Positions 1-10,833 of a stretch of 64,000 nt of DNA are shown here, piece after piece. The number at the start of each line of letters is the position of its first letter. Within the stretch, counting starts at the first letter, position 1. Origin of the DNA: Liolophura sinensis (taxonomy: Eukaryota; Mollusca; Polyplacophora; Chitonida; Chitonidae); NCBI RefSeq assembly GCF_032854445.1, contig NC_088305.1:9367606-9431605 (forward strand), written 5' to 3'. A program made the translations under genes and the position numbers. Under the pieces are notes generated by a model, which worked only from the letters and a program-made list of their open reading frames with translations, made no database searches and was not told the origin of the DNA.

Positions 1-605
1 GTGCTCCGCTGACCACACATCATTTAAGACATTAGGCATATGCCGTGTTAAGCAGGGATCCATCCCACAAATAGCTTATTGGGTGGTCAGTTCTGATCTC
101 ACTGAACTACAACGTCTAAATCGTCTTTCTTTATCTCACGATTAGTTCACCGCCTGGGGTAACTGTCGAATTGTTCTCATGTTTTCACCCAAAGCTGTCT
201 ATTCAGACGGATTATGCGGTCAATCTTTTGTTTTATGTGTCGGTCAGATAATCTTTAATTTCTTTACCGTCAAAGGGTATCCGATTTATTAATTTTTTTG
301 ATGTATAACGAAAAAGATTAATGATTTTGGCCTCACGCAGTATTGTTGCCATTTGATGGTGATGACCAGAGAGAAATAAAAAAAGCAGCATATCATTTTC
401 ACTGCTGTGACTTTTTCACCAGCTGTGACTATTTCACCAGCAGTATTATACATACTATTATATACACGTCATTATGAATCGTGACATTGGTAATAATGAG
501 TGGTACATTGCGTTCTTGTCGAATGCCGACCGCTAGTACATGATGCACACCGGTTCAATCCAGGCATTGAACGCGGAAATTCACTTGACCTAAATGAACA
601 AACAT

Positions 606-905
606 AATTAAAGACGTACAACACAGAGAGCAAAACCACAGCAGCGTGGACGGTGTCACAACTGTCAAATGGTCAAACGTAACTGGTGAAACACGGCCTC
701 TGGTCAGTTAACCTCACTCAGGATTTTATTCTAACTGTTCATGTAAAAGCATCCGTAGTAACACTTTACACCCCCTTCCTCTTAGCACCATGGCTTAAGC
801 AGAATTAGGTAAAAAAATGCAGTGATGTTGATTACAACTCACCAGGCGTCACTGGTCTAGAATTACTCAAAATACTGCGTTGTCATGATGCCCATACCTA
901 GATAC
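606..905 (+). repeat. Family A dispersed repeat, copy 1
   Basis: Nearly full-length member of an AT-rich ~300 bp family seen more than ten times in this window. Landmarks in order are ATTAAAGACGTACA, CACAGAGAG, CAAATGGTCA, an ACTGGTGAAA/ACCGGTGAAA box, GATTTTATTCTAACTGTTCA, GGCTTAAGCAGA, CTAGAATTACTCA and GTTGTCAT. No tRNA-like promoter, ORF or clear terminal inverted repeat is visible, so the class is unknown. The other good copies are at 12300 and 60480. Confidence 0.75.
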
Positions 906-1002
906 CTTAAATTCAAACTTTAGATCTCATCGCTTAGTGCTAGATTTGTGCCGATTGGGCTATAGGCGGCCAAAGTATACGTAATTTACAGCCCTGCAGA
1001 GC

Positions 1003-1185
1003 TTACGTTACCGGTGAACTACGGCTTCTTGTCAATTTACTCAGTTAGGGTTTTATTCTGTTCATTGTTCATGTAAATGCATAAATAGCTTAAGCACTAT
1101 ACGGTCAAAGAATGCACTGATGTTAACTGCATTTATTAGACGTCACTGGTCTAGGATTACTGCAAATTCTGTGTAGTTATCCCAT
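1003..1185 (+). repeat. Family A repeat, partial copy 2
   Basis: Begins inside the family at the ACCGGTGAA box and runs through the TTTTATTCTG..TTCATGTAAATGC and GTCACTGGTCTAGGATTACT landmarks. It lacks the 5' third. It follows copy 1 in the same orientation after about 100 bp, so the pair could be an old tandem duplication. Confidence 0.65.
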
Positions 1186-1485
1186 TGAACAAACAATTTA
1201 ATACGTCACTGCTACAGTTCTTTTTTACTGGACGTTGTTATTTCTATAAAAATGAATTTTAGCCAGAATTCGTTTTTGCTTTTCCACGAGATTTTTGTAA
1301 GCAAAATCATGTATCAGTTGAGAGAAATGTAAACTATATACTCTCTTTTATTACTTTAAGGTGTTTCAAATATTCGCTAACTGTTGACCTAAAATCTGGA
1401 AAAAAAAAGGCTATCTAAAAAATAGCATCCAATGAAGACATTTTTGAAGAGAAGATTTGATCCAAATTATTAACGACCACACATT

Positions 1486-1698
1486 GTTTTATTTATTCGA
1501 TTGATGTTTGACATCGTACTCAAGAATATTTCACGGCGGCCAGCATTATGGTGGGAGGAAACCGGACAGAGCCCGGGGGAAACCCACGACCATCCGCAGG
1601 TTGCTGATAGGATTCACAGCGACCACATTGATGGCAGGCTTTTGCGTCATTGTGCCCTGCTGGCGTGCTACCCAACTCCGTCACGTAGGGCCCCGTCC
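1486..1698 (-). mobile_element. tRNA-derived SINE, reverse strand
   Basis: Read on the minus strand it has the order tRNA-like head, GC-rich central domain, then AT-rich tail. On the plus strand this appears as a TTTATTTATT tail, then ATATTTCACGGCGG, CAGCATTATGGTGGGAGGA, and finally the head remnant ending near GGGCCCCG. Compared with the 35062 and 42107 copies it lacks about 50 bp between the central domain and the B box. The 68- to 141-codon reading frames here are chance products of the SINE's GC-rich core. Confidence 0.85.
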
Positions 1699-2023
1699 AC
1701 ACATTAGTTTAGAACAGAACAATGTAACAGTTACTCAGAATACTAACGTCATAATGGTACGATATGTTAAGAATCAATACTCAGTAGGCTGTATATTAGT
1801 TTGTTCTCACCTTTTGCGTTTACTACTTTATCTGTACTTACACGAATCCATTATATACCTTTCAATTCAAGAAATCGGACATTGCTATCTTTTTCTTTCT
1901 TTTACGCACCTGTTATTACTTACTTCTATATAAATCTGCAGACACTATCCTTTATAGGTATATTCTTGTGGACCTCTGCATCTATACTCCGCAAAATATT
2001 GATCAACTTGAACCAATCACACT

Positions 2024-2050
2024 GAATCTTGACTGTTTTTTTTCTTACAG
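2024..2050 (+). promoter_or_regulatory. 3' splice site of the receptor exon
   Basis: A pyrimidine run (CTGTTTTTTTTCTTACAG) ends in CAG at 2048-2050. Joining at 2051 opens the receptor frame on a codon boundary (phase 0), so the first residues would be NASSHRASLM. The position suits the intracellular loop 3/TM6 border. Confidence 0.75.
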
Positions 2051-2551
2051 AACGCTAGCTCTCATCGCGCTTCCTTGATGCTCCGGTCAATGCAGGCTAA
2101 AAGACGGCGTAAAGTTGCCAAGATGGTTGCCGTTGTTGTCCTGCTTTTCGCCACATTCTGGATGCCAATCCACGTTCTCAACCTCTGCTTCGCTTTTGCG
2201 CCGGATTTCCCGGCAACCAACGAATTGTACGACTTCAAAGTGTTTGCCCATACTTTGTCCTACGCCAACTCCTGTGTCAACCCCATTGTCTACGCCTTCA
2301 TGGGGGACGGTTTCCGAAGAGCACTGAGGAAAACCTTTTCAAATCTGTTGGGCATGAATCGTGTGGTGAGTGTGACCTTGGGAACCCGTGCTACCGGGTC
2401 GATGGAGTGTGACCCTAGAGTGACGAGGTCTCTTTTGACAGATGACAACGGCGAGGTTTCCCGTAGGTCCAGTGGTCTTCTCATCCGATCGGGCAGTGTA
2501 GGGAACTCTCACGATCACATTCCGAGGGCAGTGTCTCAGTCCAGGGTGTGA
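2051..2551 (+). CDS. Terminal exon of a rhodopsin-class peptide GPCR (TM6 to C-tail)
   Basis: This 166-residue 3' exon encodes the end of a class A seven-helix receptor of the plasma membrane. A basic stretch ending in KRRRKVAKM closes intracellular loop 3. TM6 carries FATFWMP, which matches the family CWxP toggle motif with Phe in place of Cys. A short extracellular loop 3 leads into TM7, with HTLSYANSCVNPIVY containing the NPxxY activation motif, and helix 8 reads FRRALRKTF. The remaining ~75 residues form a Ser/Arg-rich tail with possible phosphorylation sites (RRSS) and end in SQSRV. The TM7 wording recalls neuropeptide receptors of the galanin, allatostatin-A or kisspeptin type, but the ligand cannot be named from this exon. 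The stop codon is TGA at 2549-2551. The exon is GC-richer than its surroundings and has an open frame, consistent with a live gene. TM1-TM5 lie upstream, outside the window. Confidence 0.88.
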   Translation, partial: NASSHRASLMLRSMQAKRRRKVAKMVAVVVLLFATFWMPIHVLNLCFAFAPDFPATNELYDFKVFAHTLSYANSCVNPIVYAFMGDGFRRALRKTFSNLLGMNRVVSVTLGTRATGSMECDPRVTRSLLTDDNGEVSRRSSGLLIRSGSVGNSHDHIPRAVSQSRV

Positions 2552-3240
2552 CCTTGGGAACGTCACATCGGTTGCCATACCTAAGTCTATGACAAAAATA
2601 CACCATTTCCATCAAAGAGTGAAGGTGCCAGTTTGCAGAGGAGTCATGTAAAGACTTTGTACCTGTCAGCCAGCCTGGAATTATACTTCACTGGCTAAGG
2701 GAGAGCAGTCACACACAGACAAAACGTCAATTTCCAGTGAATCATATAACATAATTGTGATTTGCTTCGTTGGCCATTGACGTGACTGAATGGCTATAAT
2801 TGGTTTGCATTAAACATTGGACTTTTCGTCCGTCCTACGGAATTTGCCACATGCTGTGAACAATTGAAAAGAGCCGTGCTGTTGAGATTTTTGTTCGAAA
2901 AGCTTCGCTAAACATTGGATGTTTTGTTCTGTATTGGACCATGGGCTGAACAGGTGTGTCTAGAATTAGACTGCTTTGGCGAGGAACGCTAAATTTCAAC
3001 CGGCGCCTTTTGTCCGATCGAAACATATGATGTTTGGCAAACTTACACCCCAGCTCTCCTCAGTTTGCTGCCTTTACCGGATTTTGATGAGTTAAAAGAT
3101 ATTTTTGTGCCGGGTTATAAAGTTAAACATGAAACCGCATGACTCAATGCCTTTTTAACACCTAGCGTTTCGGTTGTAATGTCGAAACGTCTGATAGAAA
3201 AAATATTTGCTTATACAGGACGAATGGGACATAAATAAAC
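2552..3240 (+). promoter_or_regulatory. Probable 3' UTR with candidate poly(A) signals
   Basis: After the receptor stop no ORF or repeat is seen for about 700 bp. A canonical AATAAA lies at 3234-3239 and a variant ATTAAA at 2809-2814. Either could end the transcript. The choice needs RNA data. Confidence 0.4.
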
Positions 3241-4365
3241 ATGGAATACAAAACGTAATGTAAATGGATACACTGCATATACATGTACAGCGTCATTAAC
3301 TGCAGGCGGATCCATTTGACGTCAACATTCGTGACGTCTTTGTGACGTTGCAAACGTGGTATGTTGTCATATTGCAAAGGGTTATCGATACGACATGACA
3401 TAATACACAACAGCGGAGTTCAGATAATATAACATCATACGCGAAGCATATGATGCGAAGCTAACACACTGGGACTTACTAAAAGACCAGTCATATCTTG
3501 CCACAGTCTCCTTTTGGTTGCCTGTCTCAAAACTGTAAATATCGTGAGGCTGTGTGAGACTGTGTGAGGTTGTGTGAGACTTCCCGTCCCATGCCCTCTT
3601 TTCCATTGTGTTCTTGTTGTTATGGGAAACACGGTATACATAACCATATTCATGCATATTCTATGTGTGGTCAGTTTTGTTTTGGTCATTCTGCTTTTGC
3701 CTCGAACATTAGATAATGTTGTAAGTATGAATATTTTTTTTAAACGGGTACTAATGTTATGGGTTATTTCTGTACAAGCAGGTATTAGTGGATATAATTA
3801 AACAATGGTTTACGCTGTTTGAAAATTTATGTTGCATACTTGTTTTTCGCGTTGTTACATCAAATCTGTCCACGGTATAGATTCGTTGGTTTACCTCCTG
3901 CAATCCGGTATTCTACATCAATAAACCACTGTGTTGTTGTATAAGTGAAAAATTCTATCCATCTATGTTTACTTACATGCTGTTTGAGACAAATGCACTC
4001 CCGTTTCTTCCACCCATAAAACTGAAACCGATCGTAAGGGTGAACAATTTTGGAGTATGACGTTACGCGACAATCAAATCAATAAAAATATAAAACATGG
4101 TTTTACCAGAGTGTACACTGGGATTAGAGCAAAATAAAAGGGAAAACAGAAGCGGATATTGAACTATTTTGTCGCTAAAGGTAAAAATAGACCTATTTTA
4201 TCTTGTGACGTGAATGCTAGACAACTTATCTTGACATTAATTTACCATTCACCAGACTCGCAGACTACGGGAAGCATACACGAAACCTAATTCCTTAAGG
4301 AAGTTTTCGTGCCCATTCTTTATTCCCTCGAAGTCCTCGTTTATATATTTAATAACATTTCGGTA
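3241..4365. other. Intergenic, no recognised feature
   Basis: Low-complexity AT-rich DNA. The only structure noticed is a three-unit 10 bp direct repeat (TGTGTGAGAC and variants) at 3551-3580. Reading frames here are short and resemble no family. Confidence 0.5.
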
Positions 4366-4460
4366 AGGTTTATGGGCCGAGGAAACCGAAAATTGTCTGG
4401 GGTAAACACTCGACAATTGGCAAGTTACTGACGAACTTTCCCACCTGCAACGGACAAATC
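4366..4460 (-). mobile_element. SINE fragment, second tail type, reverse strand
   Basis: The plus strand shows GAGGAAACCG, CTGGGGTAAAC, GACAATTGGCAAGTTACTGA and TTTCCCAC, matching the core of the SINE at 28995 (GGGGTAAATCACTGATCATT then GGCAAGTCACGGAC). The tRNA-like head and the tail are both missing. Confidence 0.55.
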
Positions 4461-4639
4461 TGGATGTTATACTGTTCGAAGACAAGTGATCTTCAACAAA
4501 CACTAGACCAGGCAAGCAGCCAAACGCGTTGTTGATCGATTTTAACACCAAGGCTCTGTGAACGAAGAGCGTGCACGACTGCAAATTCCATGTACTACAC
4601 ATGCATTCAATTCAGAAATCCAGCCATTTTTTTTTACTA

Positions 4640-5960
4640 CTGAATCTAGGCGTGGGAATCGACATGTGGACAAAAATTGATGTTGCAGGTCAAAAGTCAC
4701 AAGGTCAATTCTCAAACGACACTTAACACTAACCACCAAAGCACTAAGAAAATGTATAAATTACAAAACTAAGACGGAATCGTGCAAAGAGAAGTAGTCA
4801 GAAGTTTTCAGTTATGAAGACGCAATGAATCTTCTGGGGGAAAATGTGAAATGAAGTCAGATTTCACACCTTGAACCATGCCAGTATATAAGCTGTTGAA
4901 AATAAAATATGTCTCTCAGTTGCTCTCTGATTGCAACTGTTCATATATCCAACTCTCTAATTCAGTGATCTAATTCAGCACGATGAATATCTAACCCCTC
5001 GCCTCGGGTTAATCGAAATTAGAAGAATTAATGAAACAGAGAGCAGCAAAATCCTTGAGTTTCTATCTGCCTTTATTTACAAGTTATACTCATTGTAAAA
5101 CCCAAGAACTTTTCTTCCAATAAAGGCGTTTGATTGAATAACCTTGACACACTAGCTCTTGGCAGTAAAAATTTGGGACGTCGAAATCTTCACACCACAC
5201 ATAACATATGCTACATGGCGAGATATGTACAAGCCATATGCAGGACCTTCAGTATATTGCTATCCAAATAATGATAATTTACTATGTCAAAATTGAAACT
5301 ACCCCTCTTGTATAGTCTGCGAGAGAGGAAATCGTATTGGTATTCGCAGAAATTTCCTTTAAATCCTGCGAAGGTGGATACATATTATTAAGAGTCTTTG
5401 GATTGTTATCTTGCCCATCATAAATATATCTGTTGGTGATGATTATACCTTGATAATTTCTACGAGAACAGAATAGGTCAGCTAAAAGGGGGACACATTT
5501 CGTACCCGTCTGAATACCTATACACTGTTGATATATGGTGTTCCCGAATAGACATAGATGTCATGGAAGAGAAATTCGAGCAGTTCGATAAACAACGAAA
5601 CATCTAATGAATAGTAACTCTTGCATGTAGTGCAACTGAAGAGGGATTTGTTGTCTTGGACGGTAATGTGGCGCTGATCAATTTTATTAAATACCGATAC
5701 AATTAGTGGTGAAATTTTATGAAATAAATCTATGTGAGAAAACGTAGTGTAGAGAGAAGAGAATTCACACTTGGAGATGTCATTAATACGGAATGTGTAT
5801 TTGAGTGGGATCCTTGGGGTTTAAAGAGTCCACATACGACTGACACTTGAAGTTTTTCAATTGCGCAACAGTGCTTTTACAAATTGTCTCTATTTCTTTT
5901 AATGAAGGCGATAGTGCAACGACTGGTTGACCCGTATCAGTATAATGGCTCGGTCGGGGC
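4640..5960 (-). mobile_element. Penelope-like retroelement remnant (copy P1)
   Basis: Reverse-strand copy of the element that recurs at 6505, 14140, 40880, 44030 and 52560. From right to left it has a decayed RT region, the C-terminal coding part, then a 3' non-coding region with the shared landmarks ATATGTCTCTCAGTTGC, TTGCAACTGTTCATATATCC and CGGAATCGTGCA. Assignment to Penelope-like elements rests on RT motifs best preserved in the 52560 copy and on repeated terminal segments at 44030. The exact clade is unresolved. Confidence 0.65.
5030..5640 (-). pseudogene. Reverse transcriptase remnant of P1
   Basis: On the minus strand near 5455-5525 the frame reads GIQTGTKCVPLLADLF, matching the RT block written GIPKGTNCAPPWADLYLFSY in the 52560 copy. 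About 200 bp further on comes SFNFDIVNYHYLDSNI followed by GPAYGLYISRHVAYV. The segment that should hold the YIDD catalytic box is deleted or scrambled, and several frameshifts separate the blocks. The product would have copied element RNA into DNA; this copy cannot. It ends with remnants of the basic C-terminal region near 5050-5150. Confidence 0.7.
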
Positions 5961-6504
5961 GGCTTACTTGCCTTCGGTAAGGCGTCTCAGTGAAGCGGCA
6001 CTAGATTAAAGAGCGGTGGAAATCCATCCTGTAACAAGGAGGCACATTACATGTACATGCACCCTAAGGATTCCTTCGTCGTCATATGACTGAAAAATTG
6101 ATAAGTACGACTTTAAACCCCAAGCACACACTCACTCACTATTTCTTGTAGTACCATCGTTTCAAGAGTAGAGACAAATTTGGTTTTACGGCTCCTTGAC
6201 CCTGCAATACAGCGAGCTTTGTGCGAGGGATTATGTAGTTTTGGAATCCAGTAATGTTGCGGTATATTGGTGTGATGGTACAGTACGTGTACACTCCTTT
6301 GTTTGAGAAAGGACTTCTGTTTTTGAAATGGTCCCTCCACAATATGAGTCGTTATATTATAGACTGAAGTGGCGGTAGTCGTTGTAGTGACACACGGCGC
6401 TTCCGCAAGGACCTGATTGCAATAACAAATCTAATCCAGACAAATCTAATGTTATTGTGTTTGTGTTTGAGGGACACAGGCATTGTCGTCTGAGGTAGAG
6501 TTTT
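5961..6504. other. Unassigned sequence between two PLE copies
   Basis: I see no repeat family or coding block here. Overlapping 60- to 75-codon frames on the minus strand look like chance. Confidence 0.4.
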
Positions 6505-6830
6505 GGCCTTCGAACAGACATAAGTATACCAGACATCAACCAATAAGGACGTTCCAGGTCAATAATTGCAAAGCCAGTTCCCAAAATGACGTTTCACAGT
6601 CTACCAAAGAACTGAAAAAGTATATGAAGAACGAAAATAGGACGGAATCATGCAGAGAGAAGCAGTCAAGAGTTGTCAATGATGTTGGAAAGGCGCATGA
6701 TAGGTTTTAGGAGAGTGATTGAAATCAGTATTGGTATCCTGTACCCATGATAAAATGTGCTCCTCGGTTCCGCTTTGAATGCAACTGTTCACATATCCAA
6801 CGTGCCAAGGACTTATTTGGCACAAACGTC
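6505..6830 (-). mobile_element. PLE 3' end fragment (copy P2)
   Basis: Contains only the terminal segment (AGACATAAGTATACCAGACA, AAGGACGTTCCAGGTCAATA) and part of the 3' non-coding region (ATAGGACGGAATCATGCAGA, GATGTTGGAAAGGCGCA). It parallels 14140-14530 and 40880-41230. The coding part is absent, as expected for 5'-truncated retrocopies. Confidence 0.7.
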
Positions 6831-6907
6831 ATAGACTTATTGACGTCATTAGATGTGAAATTTGTTCAGGGAAATACCTTTTAGAGCGAAAACTTTCTAC
6901 CTGTATA

Positions 6908-6990
6908 CGTTGCCAGTGTTTAATGTAAAACACTGGCAAAACATTAAACACCCCCTCCACATGTAAATTTAATGTAAAACATTAAACATG
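6908..6990. repeat. Overlapping inverted repeats
   Basis: TTGCCAGTGTTT is followed within a few bases by its complement AAACACTGGCAA. The same tract also pairs TGTTTAATGT with ACATTAAACA, and TTTAATGT..ACATTAAA recurs at about 6969-6986. Two hairpins that exclude one another can therefore be drawn from the same bases. Confidence 0.7.
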
Positions 6991-7090
6991 TCCCAGTATT
7001 GCTGCAAAATTGCTGAATATCAAGCCATAATTATTCATTCATGCAAATCGAAATCCAAAATCCAGTATAAACTGATGTTAGCATTTTGGT

Positions 7091-7282
7091 TATTTTATTA
7101 TTTATCTGATTGTTGTTTTACGGCGTGCTCAAGAGTAATTCTCTAATAAGGCACCCTTCAGCATTATTTTGAGGAGGAAGCAGGCCAGAGGCCGGGCTAA
7201 ACCTAAGACCCTCCATTAGCTGGACTTGAACCCACAGGAACCGCAATGGTGAGAGGCTGCTCAATTACCGTGCAGCGCTAAG
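7091..7282 (-). mobile_element. tRNA-derived SINE, reverse strand, degraded
   Basis: On the plus strand: AT-rich tail, TGTTTTACGGCGTGCTCAAG, CAGCATTATTTTGAGGAGGA, then a B-box complement TGGACTTGAACCCAC near 7222-7236 and GCAATGGTGAGAGGCTGCTC. It lacks part of the central domain. Confidence 0.8.
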
Positions 7283-7959
7283 ACGATAACTATTTTGTCC
7301 GGTGAGGCACCCACATATCTGCGATATAAGGGGGACAACTCTGCAAACCTGAACCACTTTGGGCTCTCTACAGATATTGACATGTCGATGCGTGATCAAA
7401 TTTGGATGTTACCTGATACCACCAAAATAAATGTATCACTTATACAATGGCGGTCAGTTTTGTGGGTGGTTAGAGAGCAAACTAACTGTGGCAAATTACC
7501 TTACAAGGGGTAGACGTTAGACTTTGCAAACAGCCACACTGGCGTCTTTGACAGCTTATTGCCATCACAGCTCAATGAACAATTCAAGGACCGGAATTGA
7601 ACATTTTTGTCATGGTTCGATCCGCGCTTCTTTCACTGAGACAAGCTATGCTCCCTTGTCCATAGTTAAATCGTCTTTAGGTACCAACTAGTTTACTGAC
7701 TGCAAAGCGACAATCAGGAACTATATTATTACATTCAAGATGCAAACATTATCTACCGGTAAATGCTTTATGTGTGTTGCATTGTAGGGAAAGGCCGGAA
7801 TCACCCGTTTCTTGTATTCGCTGAAATGGTTCTTATTCCCTCTTCCGGTTTTCTACCTTCATTCTGAGGCAATAAACTACCAGGAATACACACTACATCC
7901 ACTTCTCTGACTCATTCAATCAGTTATAGCTAGATGATCGGGAGGCGAACGGGCAGGGA
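7283..7959. other. Intergenic, no recognised feature
   Basis: No repeat family or conserved coding block identified. A 72-codon frame at 7295-7513 matches nothing I know. Confidence 0.4.
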
Positions 7960-8880
7960 TCAACAATCCCCCAACATCACTGACTAATATATAAAACGTT
8001 AAACTACACGAATACGCTTTAAATAGATTTAGTGGCCATACTGTCATTCTGCCACCAGTTACACATGTCCAGTCAGCCGTTATACTATTCTTACCAAAAC
8101 GGCTTTAACGAATTGGATTTGCATGGGTGTTCGAGGATGAATAGGCCCCATACACCACTCAGTGGGATAATACACACTGAATCATGATGTTTTGACAGAA
8201 TTGATGGCTATATTCCCTCTCTGTATAACCAGGCAAAATCAGCTCCTATACTTTTATTCTTTGCAACACATCCCCAAGCAACTACATTACTAGGGGTCTT
8301 CTATAGTGAACAGGCCCCACTGGTAGAAAATTTAATCAATGCATTTTAAACTGATTTAATGGGATGGTGGGATTTTTGGCCCCATTCTGTCCCAATAAAG
8401 CTAAGTCCAGTTAACTCTCAAATTCGTCCTCATTTCGTCCGCAAAACAGCCTGGCCTAAGAAACTACATTATTAAGAGTCCTCCTTAGTCAATAGGCCAA
8501 CAAACATCACTCGTTAGGAAAAGGCATACTAAACACTTATCTTTTAAGAGTGTTACTGCCAATATCCCCGTATCCCCGATATAACAAGGCAAAATGAGAT
8601 GTTCTCCTTTGTAAAACTGCCCTATGGAACTACGCTCTTCAGGAGTCCCCCCAAGCGTCACATATTTGTGTGGGGGGTAGGGAAGATATACCTAACCAAT
8701 ACGTTTTAAACTTATTTACTGGACTCAGTTAGGAAAGATGAGACTAGCTCAATCAACTCTTAGTTTCTTCTTGTTAGGAAAACAACAATAAGGACCAATA
8801 TTTTTAAGAGTTTTGATTTGTCAAAATAGGCCCAAAACATCACTTAGTTTGGAAAAAATATACTTATTCTTCTTTGCGAA
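7960..8880 (+). repeat. Degenerate tandem repeat, about three units
   Basis: Related phrases recur at roughly 270-360 bp intervals: ACGTTAAACTACACGAATAC, GCATTTTAAACTGATTTAAT and ACGTTTTAAACTTATTTACT; ACTACATTACTAGGGGTCTT, ACTACATTATTAAGAGTCCT and ACTACGCTCTTCAGGAGTCC; and CTATAGTGAACAGGCCC, TTAGTCAATAGGCC and GTCAAAATAGGCCC. The units are too diverged to set exact borders. No ORF is conserved across them. Confidence 0.55.
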
Positions 8881-10540
8881 ACTCCCCTAAGACGACAGGT
8901 TATTATTATCCGACACAGAGACAGGAGAAGACCTAAAGAAATCCATGTATATCAGAAACATTCGCAATGAAACTACCATTGAAGGAGGTGGATTGAACTC
9001 TGCCCGATGGCACTTGCAGATTGTAGGAGGAAGCTGGTGAAGGAATGGCCGTAAGTATTTCAAAGTGACATAAATCAATACAATGAGACTTATGTTCAAA
9101 AACTTACTTACAATCGTGTGACCAGTTAGGGTTCTGTCTTAAGAGAAATTCCATTTTCTTTAGAGGGAAAGCAGAATGCAAATCTACACTGAGCGTAAAC
9201 AACTGTTTTGTATTTTTTTAAAAAGCCAACAGAAGGGTAAAAGTCAAGGTCACAGTACGGAGATGTAAATTATATGAAGGGAACTGTTAAAAGACGACAT
9301 CTACAGGACAGTAACAGGGTTTCGGCTAAAGACAAAAAAGTCACTACAGCCTGGGGAATGTGTGCTAAAAAAATTCTTAGCAGCACGCGACAGTGCAATA
9401 GAGAGGCGAAACCTATTAACCTGTCCGAAGAAAATTGTGCTGTACAAGGCCTCATCCGATTACTTTGTTGATCTCATTGTACATAGAGATGTGTGGGAAA
9501 GTGAGGACGAAACCTCGCAGGTTATACGCGGATACATGCAACATATGTCAGTGCCTCAATTTGACATTAATCTCTACAATCATGAGCAATTGGATATAAT
9601 GGGACAACGCCTTAGAATGTATTATATTTTACAGCCTCTTCAATAAGTAAAATTACCAGGCACAAAAAACGACCCTTGTCCTTAAAGACACCAGGAAAGG
9701 TCAGTCTCCATCCCAGGCGCAAAAAATGGTTTCTAACAGTTTCAATATCACACATTTTGAAAAAATGCTATTACCTCCTGAGACTGCAAGTCAAACGTCC
9801 ACATATCGAATAGCAACCGCTATTTTTTGGGCTGTAATAAAAGCGTGCATTGAAGCATATTTGAACCAATCTTGGAATATCGTGCAAGGAAAATACAACG
9901 ATCGAGATGGTTCCACAGCACTGCCATTCATTTATGTCACGCTCACATGATCAAATTTGTGAGAGGCAATTTCCGAAATCTCGAAGGACAAAGGTTTGAC
10001 TGAATTGGCCACTTATTGTTCTTCCTTGCTGCAAACAACACCTCGCTCGATAAATGGTCACCATCTACGCATTTATCTGTACAGTGTTTCATACAGATAC
10101 ATATTTCATTATCGACAACTTGTATGCTAGGATGGTACACGGTTTGAATACTGATTTCACTCAGTCACCTAGAACAGGAAGGTACACGATTTGAGTACTG
10201 AGTTTACTCATTAGTCTTGATCATAGTCTTTTCAACATCACCGGAAACTTTTGACTGTTTCTCTTTGCATGCCTCCGTGCTAATTTTAACATTTAATTTA
10301 TATACTTTTTTTTAGTTGTTTGGTGGTTTGTGCTTAACGTCGTTTTTGGACTTAGTCGTGTGTTTTTTTCAACTGGACGACCATTTCGGTTGACGGGCGG
10401 TAGCCGGATTTCTGTTTCGACGCACAGAGCAATTATGATTTTATTTGGCTTCGTATGGCCGGGCATGGACATAAAACTGGTTTGGGTCAATGGGTTATGT
10501 TTAGGGGTCACTTGATATATAACTGGCATCCCTATATATG
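8881..10540. other. Unassigned region with short ORFs
   Basis: The longest frames are 94 codons (9362-9646, plus) and 74 codons (9726-9950, plus). Neither shows a family motif, signal peptide or membrane segment, and no splice signals clearly frame them. They could be an old element's coding debris. I do not call a gene. Confidence 0.35.
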
Positions 10541-10833
10541 TAATATAATATAATATAATATGATCATGATAATATTTTTTTAAATTTTTTTTTTAATGAA
10601 TTTTTATTTGGTCCGTGCTTTATGTCGTACTCATTTATATTTCACTTATACGACTACGGTTAGCATTAAGGCGTCAGGAAACCACGCAGAGTCTGGACAA
10701 AAGCTTGACCGTCAACTAGTTGCTGGAAAAATTACTATATATGACCGGAGAGGTCGCCAGCATGAGCTGGATTTGAACTCACGTAGAACGTATTGGTGAT
10801 AGGCTACTGGGTCATTTTTACTGCACCTAGTTC
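10541..10833 (-). mobile_element. Microsatellite and degraded SINE, reverse strand
   Basis: A short TAATA run (about 10541-10562) precedes a T-rich tract and a reverse-strand SINE. SINE landmarks are TATTTCACTTATACGACTAC, GACCGGAGAGGTCGCCAGCA, the B-box complement TGGATTTGAACTCAC and GTATTGGTGATAGGCTACTG. The central domain is strongly diverged from the 1486 and 35062 copies, so this is an older insertion. Confidence 0.75.

Larger units (their letters stand above)
1..2050 (+). other. 3' part of a receptor-gene intron
   Basis: This stretch lies upstream of a well-formed 3' splice site and holds no recognisable exon. It contains two family A repeats and one reverse-strand SINE, listed separately. 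The rest (about 1-605, 906-1002, 1186-1485 and 1699-2023) is AT-rich sequence in which I see nothing specific. That it is an intron is inferred from the terminal exon that follows. The earlier receptor exons (TM1-TM5) must lie outside the window or be too divergent to see. Confidence 0.6.

Noticed and set aside
1501-1933. Overlapping 68- to 141-codon frames on both strands
   Set aside because: They translate the SINE at 1486-1698 and adjoining intron. Similar frames appear at other SINE copies (for example 35048-35326).
4249-4602. 117-codon minus-strand frame
   Set aside because: It crosses a SINE fragment (4366-4460) and has no domain or conserved relative in the other PLE copies.
9362-9646. 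94-codon plus-strand frame with hydrophilic composition
   Set aside because: No motif, no splice context and no repeat counterpart. The length is within chance for AT-rich DNA.
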